DNA of 64,000 nucleotides from Paenibacillus sp. YN15 (GCF_003285005.1 NZ_QMFA01000001.1:310001-374000), one strand, 5' to 3'; shown: positions 6,669 to 17,726, counted from the first letter of the stretch. Made by a program: numbers and translations. Notes: generated by a model not told the origin, from the sequence alone.

Positions 6669-9600
6669 ATGAGGGATCGGTTATGCATGGGACTGGATAT
6701 CGGTTCCACAACTGTAAAGCTGGTGATTCTGGATGGGCATGGGCAATTGGTCTATGACAAATACGAACGCCATTACTCGGATATCCGCACCACAACATTT
6801 CGTTTGTTAAAAGATGCCTGTGTCCGCTATTCCGGCGCCAGTGTATCTGTACGCGTAACCGGTTCCGGCGGCATAGCCGTCTCCAAGTGGCTGGGGCTGC
6901 CCTTCATCCAAGAGGTGGTGGCCGGCACAGAGGCGGTGGAGCGTTTTATTCCCCATACCGATGTGGCCATTGAATTGGGCGGGGAGGACGCCAAGATCAC
7001 CTTCTTCGAAGGCGGGGTCGACCAGCGGATGAACGGCGCCTGCGCCGGCGGCACGGGAGCCTTCGTGGACCAGATGGCGGCGCTTCTCCAGACCGACGCG
7101 GCGGGCTTGAACGAGCTTGCCGGCCGTTATAACACCCTGTACCCTATCGCCTCCCGCTGCGGCGTCTTCGCCAAAACCGATGTGCAGCCGCTCCTGAACG
7201 AGGGGGCCAACCGTGAGGATATTGCCGCCTCCGTGTTTCAGGCGGTGGTGAACCAGACCATCGGTGGCTTGGCCGGCGGTAAAAAGATCAAAGGCAACGT
7301 TGCTTTCCTGGGAGGGCCCTTGTACTATCTGACGGAGCTGCGGCAGCGGTTTATCGAAACCCTTGCCCTGCCTCCGGAGCAGGTGGTGATGCCCGCGCAT
7401 TCCCAACTGTATGTGGCCATGGGGGCAGCCCTGTCTGCCCGGGGGGATGAGCCGATAACCATCAAGTCCCTGGCGGCGTCCCTGCCCAGGCTGTTTGAGG
7501 CCCGCGAGGAGGCCTCCGGCAGGCTGGCTCCCCTGTTTGCCTCGGAGGAGGAGCTGGAGCAGTTCCGCCGGCGGCACAACCGGACGGTGGGCCAACGGAA
7601 TCTGGCGGATTATGCCGGCAGGTGCTTCTTGGGTCTGGACGCCGGCTCCACCACCACCAAGGCGGCCCTCATCGACGAGGAGGGCAACCTGCTGTTTACC
7701 CGCTACATGAAGAACGGCGGCAAACCTCTGCAATCGGCGGTATCCATCGTCCGGGAGATGTACCGGGAGCTGCCCGCCGGGGCTATCGTGGCCGGAGCGA
7801 CCATCACCGGCTACGGAGAAGGGCTGATCCAAGCGGCGATTGGCGCGGAATGGGGCGAAATCGAGACGGTGGCCCATTACAAGGCGGCCCGCCATTTCCT
7901 GCCCGACGTTGATCTTATTATCGACATCGGCGGCCAGGATATGAAATGCCTGCGGATCAAAAACGGCGCCATCGACAGCATTATGCTGAACGAGGCCTGC
8001 TCATCGGGCTGCGGCTCCTTCCTGGAGTCCTTCGCCGAATCCCTGCAGATGAACGTGGAGGAGTTTGCGGCCAATGCCCTGCTGGCCAAGGAACCCCTGG
8101 ATCTGGGCTCCCGCTGCACCGTCTTCATGAATTCCAAGGTGAAGCAGGCCCAGAAGGAAGGGGCCACGGTGGGGGAGATTTCCGCGGGCTTATCCTATTC
8201 GGTTATTCACAATGCCCTGTACAAGGTTATTAAGATCCGCAACCCCGAGGAGCTGGGCAAGCATATTGTCGTTCAGGGTGGAACCTTTAAGAACGATGCT
8301 GTGCTGCGCGCCTTTGAGCGGGTGACGGGCCGGGAGGCGGTGCGGCCGGAGATCGCCGGCATTATGGGAGCCTTCGGAGCCGCCCTGATCGCCCGGGAGC
8401 GCGGCGCCGCCAATGAACGGAGCACCCTTCTGGATGCGGAGGCGTTGGAGCGGCTGGTCTTCGAATCGAAGATGGAGCGCTGCAAGCTGTGCGGCAACCA
8501 ATGTCTTATGACGGTGAACAGCTTTGGCGACGGCAGGCGCCATGTTACCGGCAACCGCTGCGAGCGGGGAGCCGGCGGGGAGAAGTCCTGCGAGGATACG
8601 CCGAATCTGTTCGATTACAAATACAAGCGCCTGTTTGGATACCGGTCCTTGCCCGAGGAGGAGGCGGTCCGGGGCAAGGTGGGCATTCCCCGGGTGCTGA
8701 ACCTGTATGAGAATTATCCCTTCTGGCATACCTTCTTTACCGCCCTGAAATTCAGGGTAGAGCTGTCTCCCAAGTCCACCCGCAAGCTCTATGAGCAGGG
8801 TTTGGAGTCCGTGCCTTCGGATACGGCCTGCTTCCCGGCCAAGCTGACCCATGGTCATGTAACCAGTCTGGCCAAGCGGGATGTGCGGTTTATCTTTTAT
8901 CCGTGCCTGCCTTATGAGCGCAACGAGCATCCCGCGGCCAACAACCACTACAATTGTCCGGTGGTGGCTTCTTACCCGGAGGTGCTGAAGAATAACCTGG
9001 ATGTGCTGAAGGAGCGGGATATTCCGTTTCTCCATCCGTATCTGCCCTTCGACAATACGGAGCGTCTGGCCAAGCGGCTGTACGAGGAGCTGCAGGAGTA
9101 CGGCGTCACCCGCCAGGAGGTGGAGGCGGCTGTGCAGGCGGCGCGGGAGGAGGAGGCCCGGGCCCAGGCGGATATCCGCCGCAAGGGTGAGGAAACTCTG
9201 CAGATGCTTAAGCGAACCGGACAACGGGGCATTGTGCTGGCCGGACGCCCCTATCATCTGGACCCGGAAATCCATCACGGCATCCCGGATCTGGTGGCAG
9301 GCATGGGGCTTGCCGTGCTGACGGAGGATTCCGTGGCCCATCTGGAGGCGGTGGAGCGCCCCCTGACCTTCGTGGACCAGTGGATGTACCATTCGCGGCT
9401 GTACGCGGCCGCCTCCCTGGTGGCCCGGGAGCCCAACCTGGAGCTGGTGCAGCTGAACTCCTTCGGCTGCGGCATCGACGCCATCACCGGGGACCAGGTG
9501 CGGGAGATTCTGGAGCAAGCCGGGCGGATGCATACCCTGCTGAAAATCGACGAGGGCAGCAATCTGGGGGCGGTGCGCATTCGCATCCGTTCCCTGCTGG

Positions 9601-10997
9601 CGGCCATGGAGGAGCGCCAGGCCCTGGAGCGCAATAAGGCGGCAGGCGGCGGTGCGGCTTCGGCTGTGGCCGCGACGGCGCCGGGTGCGGGAAAACGCCC
9701 CCGGAAGCTGTTTACCGGGGAAATGCGCCAAACCCATACCATTTTGGTGCCGCAGATGTCGCCTATCCATTTTGAACTGCTGGAGGAGGCCTTCCAGGCA
9801 TCAGGCTATAATCTGAAGGTGATCAAAACCACCGATAAAAAGACGGTGGACGCCGGGCTGCAATATGTGAACAATGACGCCTGCTTCCCGTCCATTCTGG
9901 TGGTAGGCCAGCTGGTCTCCGCCCTGAAATCCGGAAACTACGACCCGAAAAACACCTCTGTCATGATTACCCAGACAGGCGGCGGCTGCAGGGCTACCAA
10001 TTACATCGGCTTCCTGCGCAAGGCGCTGGCGGATGCAGGCTTCGGGGATGTGGCGGTGATCCCTCTGGGCTTCACCTCCGAACCCTCCGGTCCGGGCTTC
10101 AAGGTTTCCCCGGGATTGCTTAACAAGGGCGTTATGGCTTTTGCCTACGGGGATCTGCTTATGCGTCTCTTGTACCGGACTCGGCCCTACGAGCTGGAAA
10201 AGGGTGCGGCCACCGCCCTGTTCCGGAAATGGATGGAGCGCTGCAAGGCCTCCGTCCGCAGCGGCAAATTCAGCGTGTATAAGGCCAATATCCGCAGCGT
10301 CGTGGAGGAGTTTGAGCAGCTGCCGATCCATGAGCACCGCAAGCCGCGGGTGGGCGTAGTCGGGGAAATTCTTATTAAATTCCATCCCGGCGCCAACAAT
10401 GATATTGTGGGTTATCTGGAGCAGGAAGGCATGGAGGCTGTGGTGCCGGATCTGCTGGACTTTTTCCTGTATTGCTTTTATGACGCGGACTTTTACTATA
10501 AAAAGCTGAATATGAAGGCTGGCAAGCATCTGGCCCTGCAGGCGGTGACAAGAATCCTTGAGGGTTACCGCAAGGAGATGCGCGCGGCGCTGGGCAGAAG
10601 CGCCAGATTTACCCCGCCTCATACGATTATGGAGCTGACCCGCAAGGTGGAGGGGCTGGTATCGTTGGGCAACCAATGCGGAGAGGGCTGGCTCTTGACC
10701 GCCGAAATGGTGGAGCTGATCGAGGACGGGGTGCATAATATCGCCTGTCTCCAGCCCTTTGCCTGTCTGCCCAACCACATTACCGGCAGAGGCATGTTCA
10801 AGGCGCTGAAGGAGCGTTACCCTCACGCCAACCTGGCGGCCATCGATTATGACCCCGGCGCCGCCGAGGTTAACCAGCTGAACCGGCTGAAGCTGATGAT
10901 TGCCGGAGCCCTCAAGGAAAAGCGGCCTGCGGAGAAGGAAGAAACTCCGCTGCAGGATACCGTCCAGGCGGCCAAGGAATATTTATCCTTCTCCTGA
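6669..10997 (+). CDS. Acyl-CoA dehydratase activase / HgdB-like fusion protein
   Basis: The 1442-residue product fuses two BcrAD/BadFG-type ASKHA ATPase modules with dehydratase-like domains. Module 1 (about 1-270) has [23 protein letters not shown] and RCGVFAKTD. Module 2 (about 318-590) has [24 protein letters not shown] and RCTVFMNS. These cysteines correspond to those holding the [4Fe-4S] cluster of activases such as HgdC. A CxxCxxxC motif (CKLCGNQC, about residue 605) precedes a DUF2229/HgdB-like region (about 670-1420) with more conserved cysteines ([22 protein letters not shown]). Family members use ATP to push electrons at very low potential into a partner cluster. The natural substrate of this fused class is not established. 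The protein must be oxygen-sensitive if loaded. The ribosome site is weak; ATG 6687 is an alternative start. Confidence 0.85.
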   Translation: MRDRLCMGLDIGSTTVKLVILDGHGQLVYDKYERHYSDIRTTTFRLLKDACVRYSGASVSVRVTGSGGIAVSKWLGLPFIQEVVAGTEAVERFIPHTDVAIELGGEDAKITFFEGGVDQRMNGACAGGTGAFVDQMAALLQTDAAGLNELAGRYNTLYPIASRCGVFAKTDVQPLLNEGANREDIAASVFQAVVNQTIGGLAGGKKIKGNVAFLGGPLYYLTELRQRFIETLALPPEQVVMPAHSQLYVAMGAALSARGDEPITIKSLAASLPRLFEAREEASGRLAPLFASEEELEQFRRRHNRTVGQRNLADYAGRCFLGLDAGSTTTKAALIDEEGNLLFTRYMKNGGKPLQSAVSIVREMYRELPAGAIVAGATITGYGEGLIQAAIGAEWGEIETVAHYKAARHFLPDVDLIIDIGGQDMKCLRIKNGAIDSIMLNEACSSGCGSFLESFAESLQMNVEEFAANALLAKEPLDLGSRCTVFMNSKVKQAQKEGATVGEISAGLSYSVIHNALYKVIKIRNPEELGKHIVVQGGTFKNDAVLRAFERVTGREAVRPEIAGIMGAFGAALIARERGAANERSTLLDAEALERLVFESKMERCKLCGNQCLMTVNSFGDGRRHVTGNRCERGAGGEKSCEDTPNLFDYKYKRLFGYRSLPEEEAVRGKVGIPRVLNLYENYPFWHTFFTALKFRVELSPKSTRKLYEQGLESVPSDTACFPAKLTHGHVTSLAKRDVRFIFYPCLPYERNEHPAANNHYNCPVVASYPEVLKNNLDVLKERDIPFLHPYLPFDNTERLAKRLYEELQEYGVTRQEVEAAVQAAREEEARAQADIRRKGEETLQMLKRTGQRGIVLAGRPYHLDPEIHHGIPDLVAGMGLAVLTEDSVAHLEAVERPLTFVDQWMYHSRLYAAASLVAREPNLELVQLNSFGCGIDAITGDQVREILEQAGRMHTLLKIDEGSNLGAVRIRIRSLLAAMEERQALERNKAAGGGAASAVAATAPGAGKRPRKLFTGEMRQTHTILVPQMSPIHFELLEEAFQASGYNLKVIKTTDKKTVDAGLQYVNNDACFPSILVVGQLVSALKSGNYDPKNTSVMITQTGGGCRATNYIGFLRKALADAGFGDVAVIPLGFTSEPSGPGFKVSPGLLNKGVMAFAYGDLLMRLLYRTRPYELEKGAATALFRKWMERCKASVRSGKFSVYKANIRSVVEEFEQLPIHEHRKPRVGVVGEILIKFHPGANNDIVGYLEQEGMEAVVPDLLDFFLYCFYDADFYYKKLNMKAGKHLALQAVTRILEGYRKEMRAALGRSARFTPPHTIMELTRKVEGLVSLGNQCGEGWLLTAEMVELIEDGVHNIACLQPFACLPNHITGRGMFKALKERYPHANLAAIDYDPGAAEVNQLNRLKLMIAGALKEKRPAEKEETPLQDTVQAAKEYLSFS

Positions 10998-11043
10998 CGC
11001 ATCCTAAGCCACAGGAAATCCCTGTGGGAGGAGGAGCGGGCGG

Positions 11044-11619
11044 ATGGAGGAGCTGCTGTCCGGTTACCTGGGCTTGGGATCAGCGGCGTATCTGTCGCTG
11101 GAGGATGTGCCCGGAGTATTGTTTACCTTTTTGCTGTATGCCTGGATGGGGTGGCTGCTGGAGCATGGCTACCACCTGGCGGTGGAGAGACGGCTTGCGG
11201 GAGAGGGCTTTTTGACGGGGCCCTGGAAGCCCATGTACGGATTGGCTCCGGTGCTGCTTCTGCTGCTCACCGGACCCGCCACACCGCTGTGGGCTGTGGC
11301 CGTTCTCGCTTTGGCGATTCCCACTGCGGTGGAATATGCAAGCGGGCTGCTTCTGTTCCGGATGTTCCATAAACAGTATTGGAGCTATGCCAATTGCCGC
11401 TTTCAGGTTGGCGGGCTGGTCTGTCTGCGGTTTTCTCTATATTGGATGCTGCTGGCCTTGGCCATGGTTTACGTCCTCCAGCCCGCCGCGGCATGGCTGT
11501 ACCGCCTGCTTCAGCCCGTCTGGCAGCCTGTCTGGGAGCTGGCGCTGGTGGCGCTTCTCCTGGATGTGGGCTGGACGGTGGTCAAGTCGGCTCGGGCCCT
11601 GAAGCCCGCGGCCAAATAG
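11044..11619 (+). CDS. CmpB-type putative permease (ABC_trans_CmpB family)
   Basis: The 191-residue integral membrane protein has about five hydrophobic spans. It carries the family pattern YAWMGWLLEHGY, GFLTGPWKPMYGLAP, a VEYASGLLL helix and MFHKQYWSYANCRFQVGG followed by a C-terminal span, as in the ABC_trans_CmpB family (Pfam PF06541 from memory). Transport function is by family name only and no ATPase is nearby. It lies 46 bases after the activase fusion with its own GGGAGGAGG ribosome site, so the two may be co-transcribed, but a link in function is not evident. Confidence 0.75.
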   Translation: MEELLSGYLGLGSAAYLSLEDVPGVLFTFLLYAWMGWLLEHGYHLAVERRLAGEGFLTGPWKPMYGLAPVLLLLLTGPATPLWAVAVLALAIPTAVEYASGLLLFRMFHKQYWSYANCRFQVGGLVCLRFSLYWMLLALAMVYVLQPAAAWLYRLLQPVWQPVWELALVALLLDVGWTVVKSARALKPAAK

Positions 11620-11634
11620 AATGGCGCAAGCAGG

Positions 11635-11666
11635 AGCCTCCGGCGGGTGGAACGCCGGGGGCTTTT
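11635..11666 (+). terminator. Rho-independent terminator
   Basis: AGCCTCCGGCG pairs with CGCCGGGGGCT (one wobble) around GGTGGAA, then TTTT. It ends the 6669-11619 unit. Confidence 0.8.
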
Positions 11667-11786
11667 GTGCGTCAAGTCTGCGGAGTTTAGATGGGGTTTT
11701 ATGGAAAATAATAGGTTTTACACTTAGGGCAGAACATGATAGTATTTAATAATAATTGTCTAAAAGCTGGGAATGGATGCCGCAAA

Positions 11787-11800
11787 TGAAAGCGCTTTAT
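11787..11800 (+). promoter_or_regulatory. cre-like site upstream of the AraC sensor gene
   Basis: TGAAAGCGCTTTAT, with the perfect core AAAGCGCTTT. It matches the CcpA cre consensus except for the last two bases. Near-identical 14-mers lie at 28809, 44919 and 50384, each upstream of a carbohydrate gene in this window. Confidence 0.5.
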
Positions 11801-11846
11801 TACTCCGTATTAGGATAATGAATATATATCTGGGGTGGGATGCAAT

Positions 11847-14138
11847 ATGAGCAGGACTTTCGTGAAAATTGTGGGTTTAATCTCTTTTCTGCTCGTTATC
11901 GTGCTGACGGGCTTCGCCATTGCCGCCTTCAAGAGCTTTGAAGGCATTGTGACCGAACGGATATTTGAAGAAAACAGCAGGGAGCTGCGAATCATCAGCA
12001 ACAGCATCAAGAGAATGCATGAAGATGTGAAAGCATTCACCTTCCGCCAACTGGATGATCCGTCCCTGACGCCATTGTTCGAGAAGGAAAACGTGGAATT
12101 CGCAGAGATGTATGGATACATGCGCGATATCAAAAGAGATTTCGAGATCAATCCTACCTTTCATTCGGTGTCCATCTACAGCGGGAATACGGGACGATTC
12201 TACTCCACACTCAGCTCCAAAACGGAAAAGGACGCTTTTTTTGCGGAAGCGATCCGCAATTACAGGGAAATGCCGGCGTTGACCCCCATTCCCAGGGTCC
12301 TGCCCTACGAAGCGTACAATAATGATGATACCGTGTTCACCTACTTTTACTTTCAGACGGACAGTGACAACAAGGTTACCAAGGCGATGGGCGTGAATGT
12401 AGATGCCGCGTGGCTGTGCGACACGTTAAGCGGCCTGAAGGGAAGGTCGGTACGGGCTTATATCATTGACAGAACAAGCCGCACTTACATCGACGATTCC
12501 AGACAAATAAGAGGGCTGGAAACGCTTAATCATGCGCTGGTGGACAAGCTGGACCAGCCTGATCTGGACACGGGCAGCTTCGAGACGGGAAAAAGCGAGG
12601 AGCAGCGCATATTTACCTATCTGTGGATGCCGGAGACCAATTGGGTGCTGGTGGTGGAAGAGCCCAACTTCTTTCTGCACCAGAGCCTGCAAATCGTTAA
12701 AAAGGTGATTTTGCAGATTACGCTTGTCGTTGCCATTCTCGCTCTTGTCGTTGCCAGCTTCATTTCCCACCGGATCTATCACCCGTTCGGGAGGCTGCTG
12801 CGGGAGGTTGCAGGCCCGCGCCAAAAGAACGAGTCCCGGGTGCAGCTTCTGGATGACGTGCAGCTGCTCTCCGATGTATTCCGCACCAACAAGCGGCTCC
12901 TGCACGATTACGACAGCTACAAGCATTCTGCGGATGCCATTCTGCTGGAAAATTACATCAAGGCGGTCCTGATGGAGAACAATTCCATTGCCAATCAACT
13001 GACAGGCGAATTTTCCTCCGTATACGGGAACATGCTGGACCGGGAAATGCTGCTGCTCCTGCTGAAGATTGACGACCGGCAGCAATTCGAGCAGTTGGAC
13101 TCGGCGCGAAAGAAAGCTTACCGCTTCATTATTATGAATGTAGCCGAGGAGGTGCTGGATGCGGGCAATGCCGCCAAGGCCGTATATATCGGGGACGGGC
13201 AGTTTATCCTGCTTATTTTCCTGCCGGAGGCAAAGGACAGGATTGTCTGGGAGGAGAAAATCCGCTTCCTGCAAAGTACCGTGCAGGGCTATACCCAAAT
13301 CAGCCTCTCCGCCTTCGTCGGAGGTTATGTTCAGGGAGCTGAGTCTCTGGTTCACGCTTATAATACGGCGGCTACCCTGCTCAGGTACAGCATCATCTAT
13401 AGCCGGGGGGCGATTCTGGAGCCATCCTTGCTGGAGGTGCATGAGCATCATGCTGTCGCCTATGACGAGGGCCTGGAGGAAAGGATATTGGATCAGATCC
13501 GGGCGGGGAACGGCTTGGAGGCCAAGGCTTTGTTTGATAAGCTGGTCCAGACTGCCTCCCGGGGGGATATTGAAAGCTATATGTTGTCCATAACCCGCTT
13601 CTCCCTGGCGCTGGGGAAGACCATCGATATCCTGAACAAAAGCAGGATTGAGAAGATTCCCATCTCCATGAAGGATTTCTATATCCGGCTGGCTTCCTTC
13701 GAATCCGCCGATATGCTGAAGCGGCAATTCTATGACGTCATCGACAGCATTACCGAGCAGAAATCGCTGGTGGAAACCAGGCATGACGCTTTGGTGGAAT
13801 CCATCAGGAAATATATTGGCGACCGCTTCACCGAGGAGCTGAGCCTAAAGGCAATCGCGGCGGAGTTCAAGCTGTCCCAGGGTTATCTGGGCACCATCTT
13901 CAAGGAATCGGTGGGTGTGTCCGTTCTGGACTATATCAACCATATCCGGCTGGACAGATCGGCCGAGCTGCTGCTTCAGACGGAGCTGAGCATTGGCGAG
14001 ATTATGGAGCGGACCGGCTTTCACAACGAAAGCAGCTTCTATAAGCTGTTCAAGCGCAGGTTCGGAGCCACGCCCAAGGCGTACAGGGTGGACAATGAGA
14101 TTATCAGCAAAGTGGGAAAAAAAGAAGAAATAACATGA
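11847..14138 (+). CDS. Membrane-bound AraC-family sensor-regulator (YesN/YtdP type)
   Basis: The product is 763 residues from the ATG at 11847, chosen over the in-frame GTG 11835 because GGGGTGGG lies at proper distance. A membrane span (about 7-28) is followed by an extracellular sensor (about 30-280, Cache-like, with FHSVSIYSGNTGRFYST), a second span (about 285-307) and a HAMP-like stretch. A helical linker region precedes a C-terminal AraC helix-turn-helix pair (about 655-755; AAEFKLSQGYLGTIFKE and GEIMERTGFHNESSFYKLFK). Proteins of this type sense extracellular sugars or binding-protein complexes and activate the adjacent importer genes. The transporter operon starts 155 bases downstream, as expected for such a pair. 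Confidence 0.88.
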   Translation: MSRTFVKIVGLISFLLVIVLTGFAIAAFKSFEGIVTERIFEENSRELRIISNSIKRMHEDVKAFTFRQLDDPSLTPLFEKENVEFAEMYGYMRDIKRDFEINPTFHSVSIYSGNTGRFYSTLSSKTEKDAFFAEAIRNYREMPALTPIPRVLPYEAYNNDDTVFTYFYFQTDSDNKVTKAMGVNVDAAWLCDTLSGLKGRSVRAYIIDRTSRTYIDDSRQIRGLETLNHALVDKLDQPDLDTGSFETGKSEEQRIFTYLWMPETNWVLVVEEPNFFLHQSLQIVKKVILQITLVVAILALVVASFISHRIYHPFGRLLREVAGPRQKNESRVQLLDDVQLLSDVFRTNKRLLHDYDSYKHSADAILLENYIKAVLMENNSIANQLTGEFSSVYGNMLDREMLLLLLKIDDRQQFEQLDSARKKAYRFIIMNVAEEVLDAGNAAKAVYIGDGQFILLIFLPEAKDRIVWEEKIRFLQSTVQGYTQISLSAFVGGYVQGAESLVHAYNTAATLLRYSIIYSRGAILEPSLLEVHEHHAVAYDEGLEERILDQIRAGNGLEAKALFDKLVQTASRGDIESYMLSITRFSLALGKTIDILNKSRIEKIPISMKDFYIRLASFESADMLKRQFYDVIDSITEQKSLVETRHDALVESIRKYIGDRFTEELSLKAIAAEFKLSQGYLGTIFKESVGVSVLDYINHIRLDRSAELLLQTELSIGEIMERTGFHNESSFYKLFKRRFGATPKAYRVDNEIISKVGKKEEIT

Positions 14139-14162
14139 GACCGCTCATGTTTTTCTTTTTTT
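14132..14162 (+). terminator. Terminator overlapping the AraC stop codon
   Basis: AACATGAG-ACCG-CTCATGTT followed by TTTTCTTTTTTT. The stem includes the TGA stop at 14136-14138. It separates the regulator from the transporter operon. Confidence 0.75.
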
Positions 14163-14292
14163 GCGGAGTTTTCTTGAAATTATACAGTCCGATTCGCAAA
14201 AAACGGTAATTGAACAGTAGCCCCGTCTGCATGCTTCCCCCATACTAAAATCACAACGCATGCATGCAACATGGATAATCAGGAGGTGTAGT

Positions 14293-15252
14293 ATGAAGGC
14301 TGCTGTATCGACAACCGCAGTACCAGTAGGAAAGAAGCGCTTCAGGAGGGGCGTCCTGCGCAAGAATTTGGATTTCACCCTGCTGGTCCTGCCCGCATTT
14401 GTACTCCTAGTGCTGTTTCATTTTGTTCCCATGCCGGGAATTATTCTTGCCTTCAAAAATTACAATTATGTTGACGGCATTTTTGGAAGTCCCTGGCTCG
14501 GGCTGAAAAACTTTGTCTTTATTTTTTCAACTCCCGATGCGCTGCTGGCGCTGAAGAATACCGTTGTTTACAACGCTGTTTTTATAGTAACCGGCATTGC
14601 AGGCAGTGTCATTATGGCTATCCTGCTCAATGAAATTCTCAGCAGAAAGCTTCTGAAGCTATACCAGACCGCGATCTTCCTGCCGTACTTCTTGTCCTGG
14701 ACCATTGTGGCTTACATTGTATTCGCTCTCCTGGACAACAGCAAGGGAATGGTCAACGTCATTTTGGACAGCCTGGGCATGTCCACCATTGAATGGTACT
14801 TCGCCCCGCAGTATTGGTTTTGGATTCATATTGTACTGCACTTCTGGAAGACCATGGGCTATGCCACCCTGTTGAACTATGCTTATATCCTGTCCATTGA
14901 TCCCGCCTATTACGAGGCTGCGGCAATCGATGGGGCCAGCCGGGTGCAGATGGCGATGAAGATAACGATCCCTGCTCTTCGTCCCATTATCCTGATCAAT
15001 TTCTTGGGGGCGCTGGGCCGGATCTTCAATGCCGACTTTGGCCAGTTTTTCCTGGTGCCGATGGAATCCGCCTCCCTGAGGGACATCTCCTCCGTTCTGG
15101 ATACTTATGTATACAGTGCTCTGCGGGGGTCGGCAGACCTGGGAATGGGGGCGGCGGCAGGTGTGTTCCAATCGGTAGCCGGCTTCGTGCTTGTGTTGGC
15201 GGCCAATGCCTTCATCCGGTACCGGTACAGCCGGGAACAGGCAATGTTCTAG
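14293..15252 (+). CDS. Carbohydrate ABC importer permease, MalF/LplB type
   Basis: The product is 319 residues from ATG 14293, placed by the AGGAGGTG just upstream; the frame extends 11 codons further up without a ribosome site. It has six predicted membrane spans and the EAA loop (YYEAAAIDGASRVQMAMKI, about residues 205-225) that docks on the ATPase. The N-terminal pattern (PMPGIILAFKNYNY, PWLGLKNF) is that of LplB/YtcP-linked permeases for oligosaccharides such as galacturonides. It is the first gene of a five-gene run to 24790. No ATPase gene is present, so a shared MsmX-type ATPase is expected. Confidence 0.9.
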   Translation: MKAAVSTTAVPVGKKRFRRGVLRKNLDFTLLVLPAFVLLVLFHFVPMPGIILAFKNYNYVDGIFGSPWLGLKNFVFIFSTPDALLALKNTVVYNAVFIVTGIAGSVIMAILLNEILSRKLLKLYQTAIFLPYFLSWTIVAYIVFALLDNSKGMVNVILDSLGMSTIEWYFAPQYWFWIHIVLHFWKTMGYATLLNYAYILSIDPAYYEAAAIDGASRVQMAMKITIPALRPIILINFLGALGRIFNADFGQFFLVPMESASLRDISSVLDTYVYSALRGSADLGMGAAAGVFQSVAGFVLVLAANAFIRYRYSREQAMF

Positions 15253-15270
15253 GAAAGGAAGGAGAAGAGG

Positions 15271-16164
15271 ATGGCAACTGCAAGCAAGAAAGCAAGGTTT
15301 CGCCCCATCAGCCTGATCACGCACAGCGTCTTTATCTTACTTACTCTTAGCTGTATCATTCCCATGCTGCTGGTAATCATTATTTCCGTAAGCGGCACGG
15401 AGAGTATTGTTGAGCGGGGGTACAGTCTTTTCCCCAGTCTGTGGAGCGTGGACGCCTTCCGGTATATTTTCAAAACGCCCAAGCTGATTCTGGATTCCTA
15501 TGGAACGACGCTGTTTGTCACCATCGCGGGAACAAGCATCGGTCTCATCCTGACGGCGATGATCGCGTATGCCTTATCCCGGAGGGATTATAAGCTGGCG
15601 GGTATTGTGGGCTTCCTGGTGTTTTTCTCCATGCTGTTCCATGCGGGCTTGATTCCCAGTTATATCGTCTTTACCAAATATTATTTGCTGAAGGATACCT
15701 ACTGGATTTTGCTGCTGCCCGGCTTGGTCAGCTCATGGAACATTATTCTGCTGCGCACCTTTTTCTTCGAATTGCCGCTGGAGGTGCTGGAATCGGCCAG
15801 CATGGACGGCTGCAGCGAGATGCGGATATTCTGGCAGATTGTGCTTCCCATTTCCAAGCCTGCTCTGGCTACCATCGGCCTGATGATGACCCTGGGCTAT
15901 TGGAACGAGTGGATGCGCTCCATGATCTATATCGATACCCAAAGCAAGTATATGCTGCAATATCTCCTGTACAAGATTCTCCGCGATGCGGAGGAAATGA
16001 TGAAGGACTCACAGGTTGGCTTAAGCCTGGGGATGGCGGAATTTCCTACGGATACCGCCAAGATGGCCATGGCCGTCATTGCCGCCGGACCCATGATGTT
16101 CGTATTTCCCTTCTTCCAGAAGTATTTTGTCAGAGGCATTACCTCGGGAGCGGTGAAGGGATAA
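15271..16164 (+). CDS. Carbohydrate ABC importer permease, MalG/YtcP type
   Basis: The 297-residue partner permease has six spans, an EAA loop (LEVLESASMDGCSEMRIFW, about 171-190) and the family C-terminus with PFFQKYFVRGITSGAVKG. It lies 18 bases after the first permease, with a GGAAGGAGAAG ribosome site, so the two are co-expressed. Members of this subfamily import plant-derived oligosaccharides. Confidence 0.9.
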   Translation: MATASKKARFRPISLITHSVFILLTLSCIIPMLLVIIISVSGTESIVERGYSLFPSLWSVDAFRYIFKTPKLILDSYGTTLFVTIAGTSIGLILTAMIAYALSRRDYKLAGIVGFLVFFSMLFHAGLIPSYIVFTKYYLLKDTYWILLLPGLVSSWNIILLRTFFFELPLEVLESASMDGCSEMRIFWQIVLPISKPALATIGLMMTLGYWNEWMRSMIYIDTQSKYMLQYLLYKILRDAEEMMKDSQVGLSLGMAEFPTDTAKMAMAVIAAGPMMFVFPFFQKYFVRGITSGAVKG

Positions 16165-16223
16165 GCTGCAGCTTTAACTCCGCAAGGGGTTGAAATATAA
16201 GAACAAGAAGGGATGAAGACAGG

Positions 16224-17726
16224 ATGGGAAAATCCAGGTTTATGTTGATGATGCTGGCTGTGCTCATGACAGCGGCAATGGCGCTCTCAGGCTGCCAGGA
16301 ACAAAAGGAGGCGGCTGCTCCCAGCGCTGCAGCGGAGGCCTCGGCTCAAGCCTTGGCGCCGGTGAAGCTCAAGTGGGTGCTGCGGATTCCGGCTCAGAAG
16401 GATGGGGAGCTGGTGCTGGCGGAGGTTAACAAAAAGCTCAAGGAAAAAATCAATGCCACGCTGGAGATTCAATTTATTGAAGCGGCCGCCTACAACGAGA
16501 AGACCAAGCTGATGATTGCCGCCGGAGAAGAATTCGATATTATGTTTACCAGTCCGTCCTATCAGTTCTATGAGAATGTGGCAAAAGGCGCGTTCCTGCC
16601 CCTGGATGACTGGATTACCAAGTATTCTCCCAAGGCCTATGAGAAAATTCCGGCCAGCTTCTGGGACGCCATGAAGGTGGGCAACAGCATATACGGCTTC
16701 CCCAACTATCAGATTGTGGCCAGACAAACGGTGCTTTCCATCCGGAAGGATATGGCGGAGAAATACGGAATCGATACCGGCTCCATCAAGAAGCTGGAGG
16801 ATTATGAGCCGGCTCTGGCCAAGATGAAGGCAGGCGAGGCCCAGGACAAATTTATTATGGCCGGCTCCAGCATAACCAGTATGGATATTATGAATATGCT
16901 GCAGCTGGAGACTCTGGGGGCGGAGGGCAGCCCGGGAGCGGTCGAATTGGCAGGAACCGACTACAAGGTGTTTAACCAATATGAGCATCCGGCGTTCGTG
17001 AATTACGTCAAAACCATCAGAAGCTGGGCGGAGAAGGGCTATATCGACAAGGATCTGTCCCTGATCAAAAATGCGGATGAGCTGTACAAAACCGGCAAAA
17101 TTCTGTCCAGGATAAACAATTATAAGCCGGGCGGCGACGTAGAGGAGCAAACCAGATATGGCTATGAGCCGGTATATGCCTTCCTGACGGAACCGTTGGT
17201 CACCACCAGCTCGATTACGGGCACGATGCAGGTGATCAGCCGCACCTCCAAAAATCCGGAGCGGGCCATGATGTTTCTGGAGCTGCTGAATACGGATAAG
17301 GACCTGTACAATATGCTGGTCTACGGTATCGAGGGCAAGCACTACAAGAAGACGGGGGAGAACAGTGTGGAGCTTATCCCCGATTCGGGCTATTCCACCA
17401 ATGTGGCCTGGATGCTGGGCAATACATTGAATGCCTACCTGCTTCCCGGGGTATCGCCGGATATTCCCAAGCAGATCGATGATTTGAACAAAAGCGCCAA
17501 GGTATCCCGAATCATCGGCTTTACCTTCGATTCGGAGCCGGTGAAGTCGGAATTGGCTCAATGCATGACCATCAAGGAAAAATACGCAGCCGGCTTCTCC
17601 CATGGCATGTTCGATGTGGACAGCACCCTTGCCGCCATGAATAAGGAATTCAAGGCAGCGGGCATGGACAAGATTATCGCCGAAAAGCAAAAGCAGCTGG
17701 ATGCATGGGTGGCGGCCAAAAAGTGA
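16224..17726 (+). CDS. Extracellular solute-binding lipoprotein of the importer
   Basis: The 500-residue product has a lipoprotein signal ending ALSGC with lipidated Cys24. The two-lobed binding-protein fold follows (KLKWVLRIPAQKDGELVL near the N-terminus; GEEFDIMFTSPSYQFYENVAKGAF typical of LplA/YtcQ-type sugar binders). The C-terminal region (about 360-480) looks like the DUF3502 domain found in this group. It delivers the sugar ligand to the two permeases upstream. Ligand unknown; context suggests a plant or microbial glycan oligosaccharide. Confidence 0.88.
   Translation: MGKSRFMLMMLAVLMTAAMALSGCQEQKEAAAPSAAAEASAQALAPVKLKWVLRIPAQKDGELVLAEVNKKLKEKINATLEIQFIEAAAYNEKTKLMIAAGEEFDIMFTSPSYQFYENVAKGAFLPLDDWITKYSPKAYEKIPASFWDAMKVGNSIYGFPNYQIVARQTVLSIRKDMAEKYGIDTGSIKKLEDYEPALAKMKAGEAQDKFIMAGSSITSMDIMNMLQLETLGAEGSPGAVELAGTDYKVFNQYEHPAFVNYVKTIRSWAEKGYIDKDLSLIKNADELYKTGKILSRINNYKPGGDVEEQTRYGYEPVYAFLTEPLVTTSSITGTMQVISRTSKNPERAMMFLELLNTDKDLYNMLVYGIEGKHYKKTGENSVELIPDSGYSTNVAWMLGNTLNAYLLPGVSPDIPKQIDDLNKSAKVSRIIGFTFDSEPVKSELAQCMTIKEKYAAGFSHGMFDVDSTLAAMNKEFKAAGMDKIIAEKQKQLDAWVAAKK

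Noticed and set aside
6475-6798. 107-codon minus-strand frame upstream of the activase fusion
   Set aside because: Overlaps the start of the real gene on the other strand; no ribosome site and no family resemblance.
8190-9770. 526-codon minus-strand frame within the activase fusion gene
   Set aside because: Antisense shadow of a GC-rich gene; low-complexity His/Gln/Leu-rich composition and no domain.
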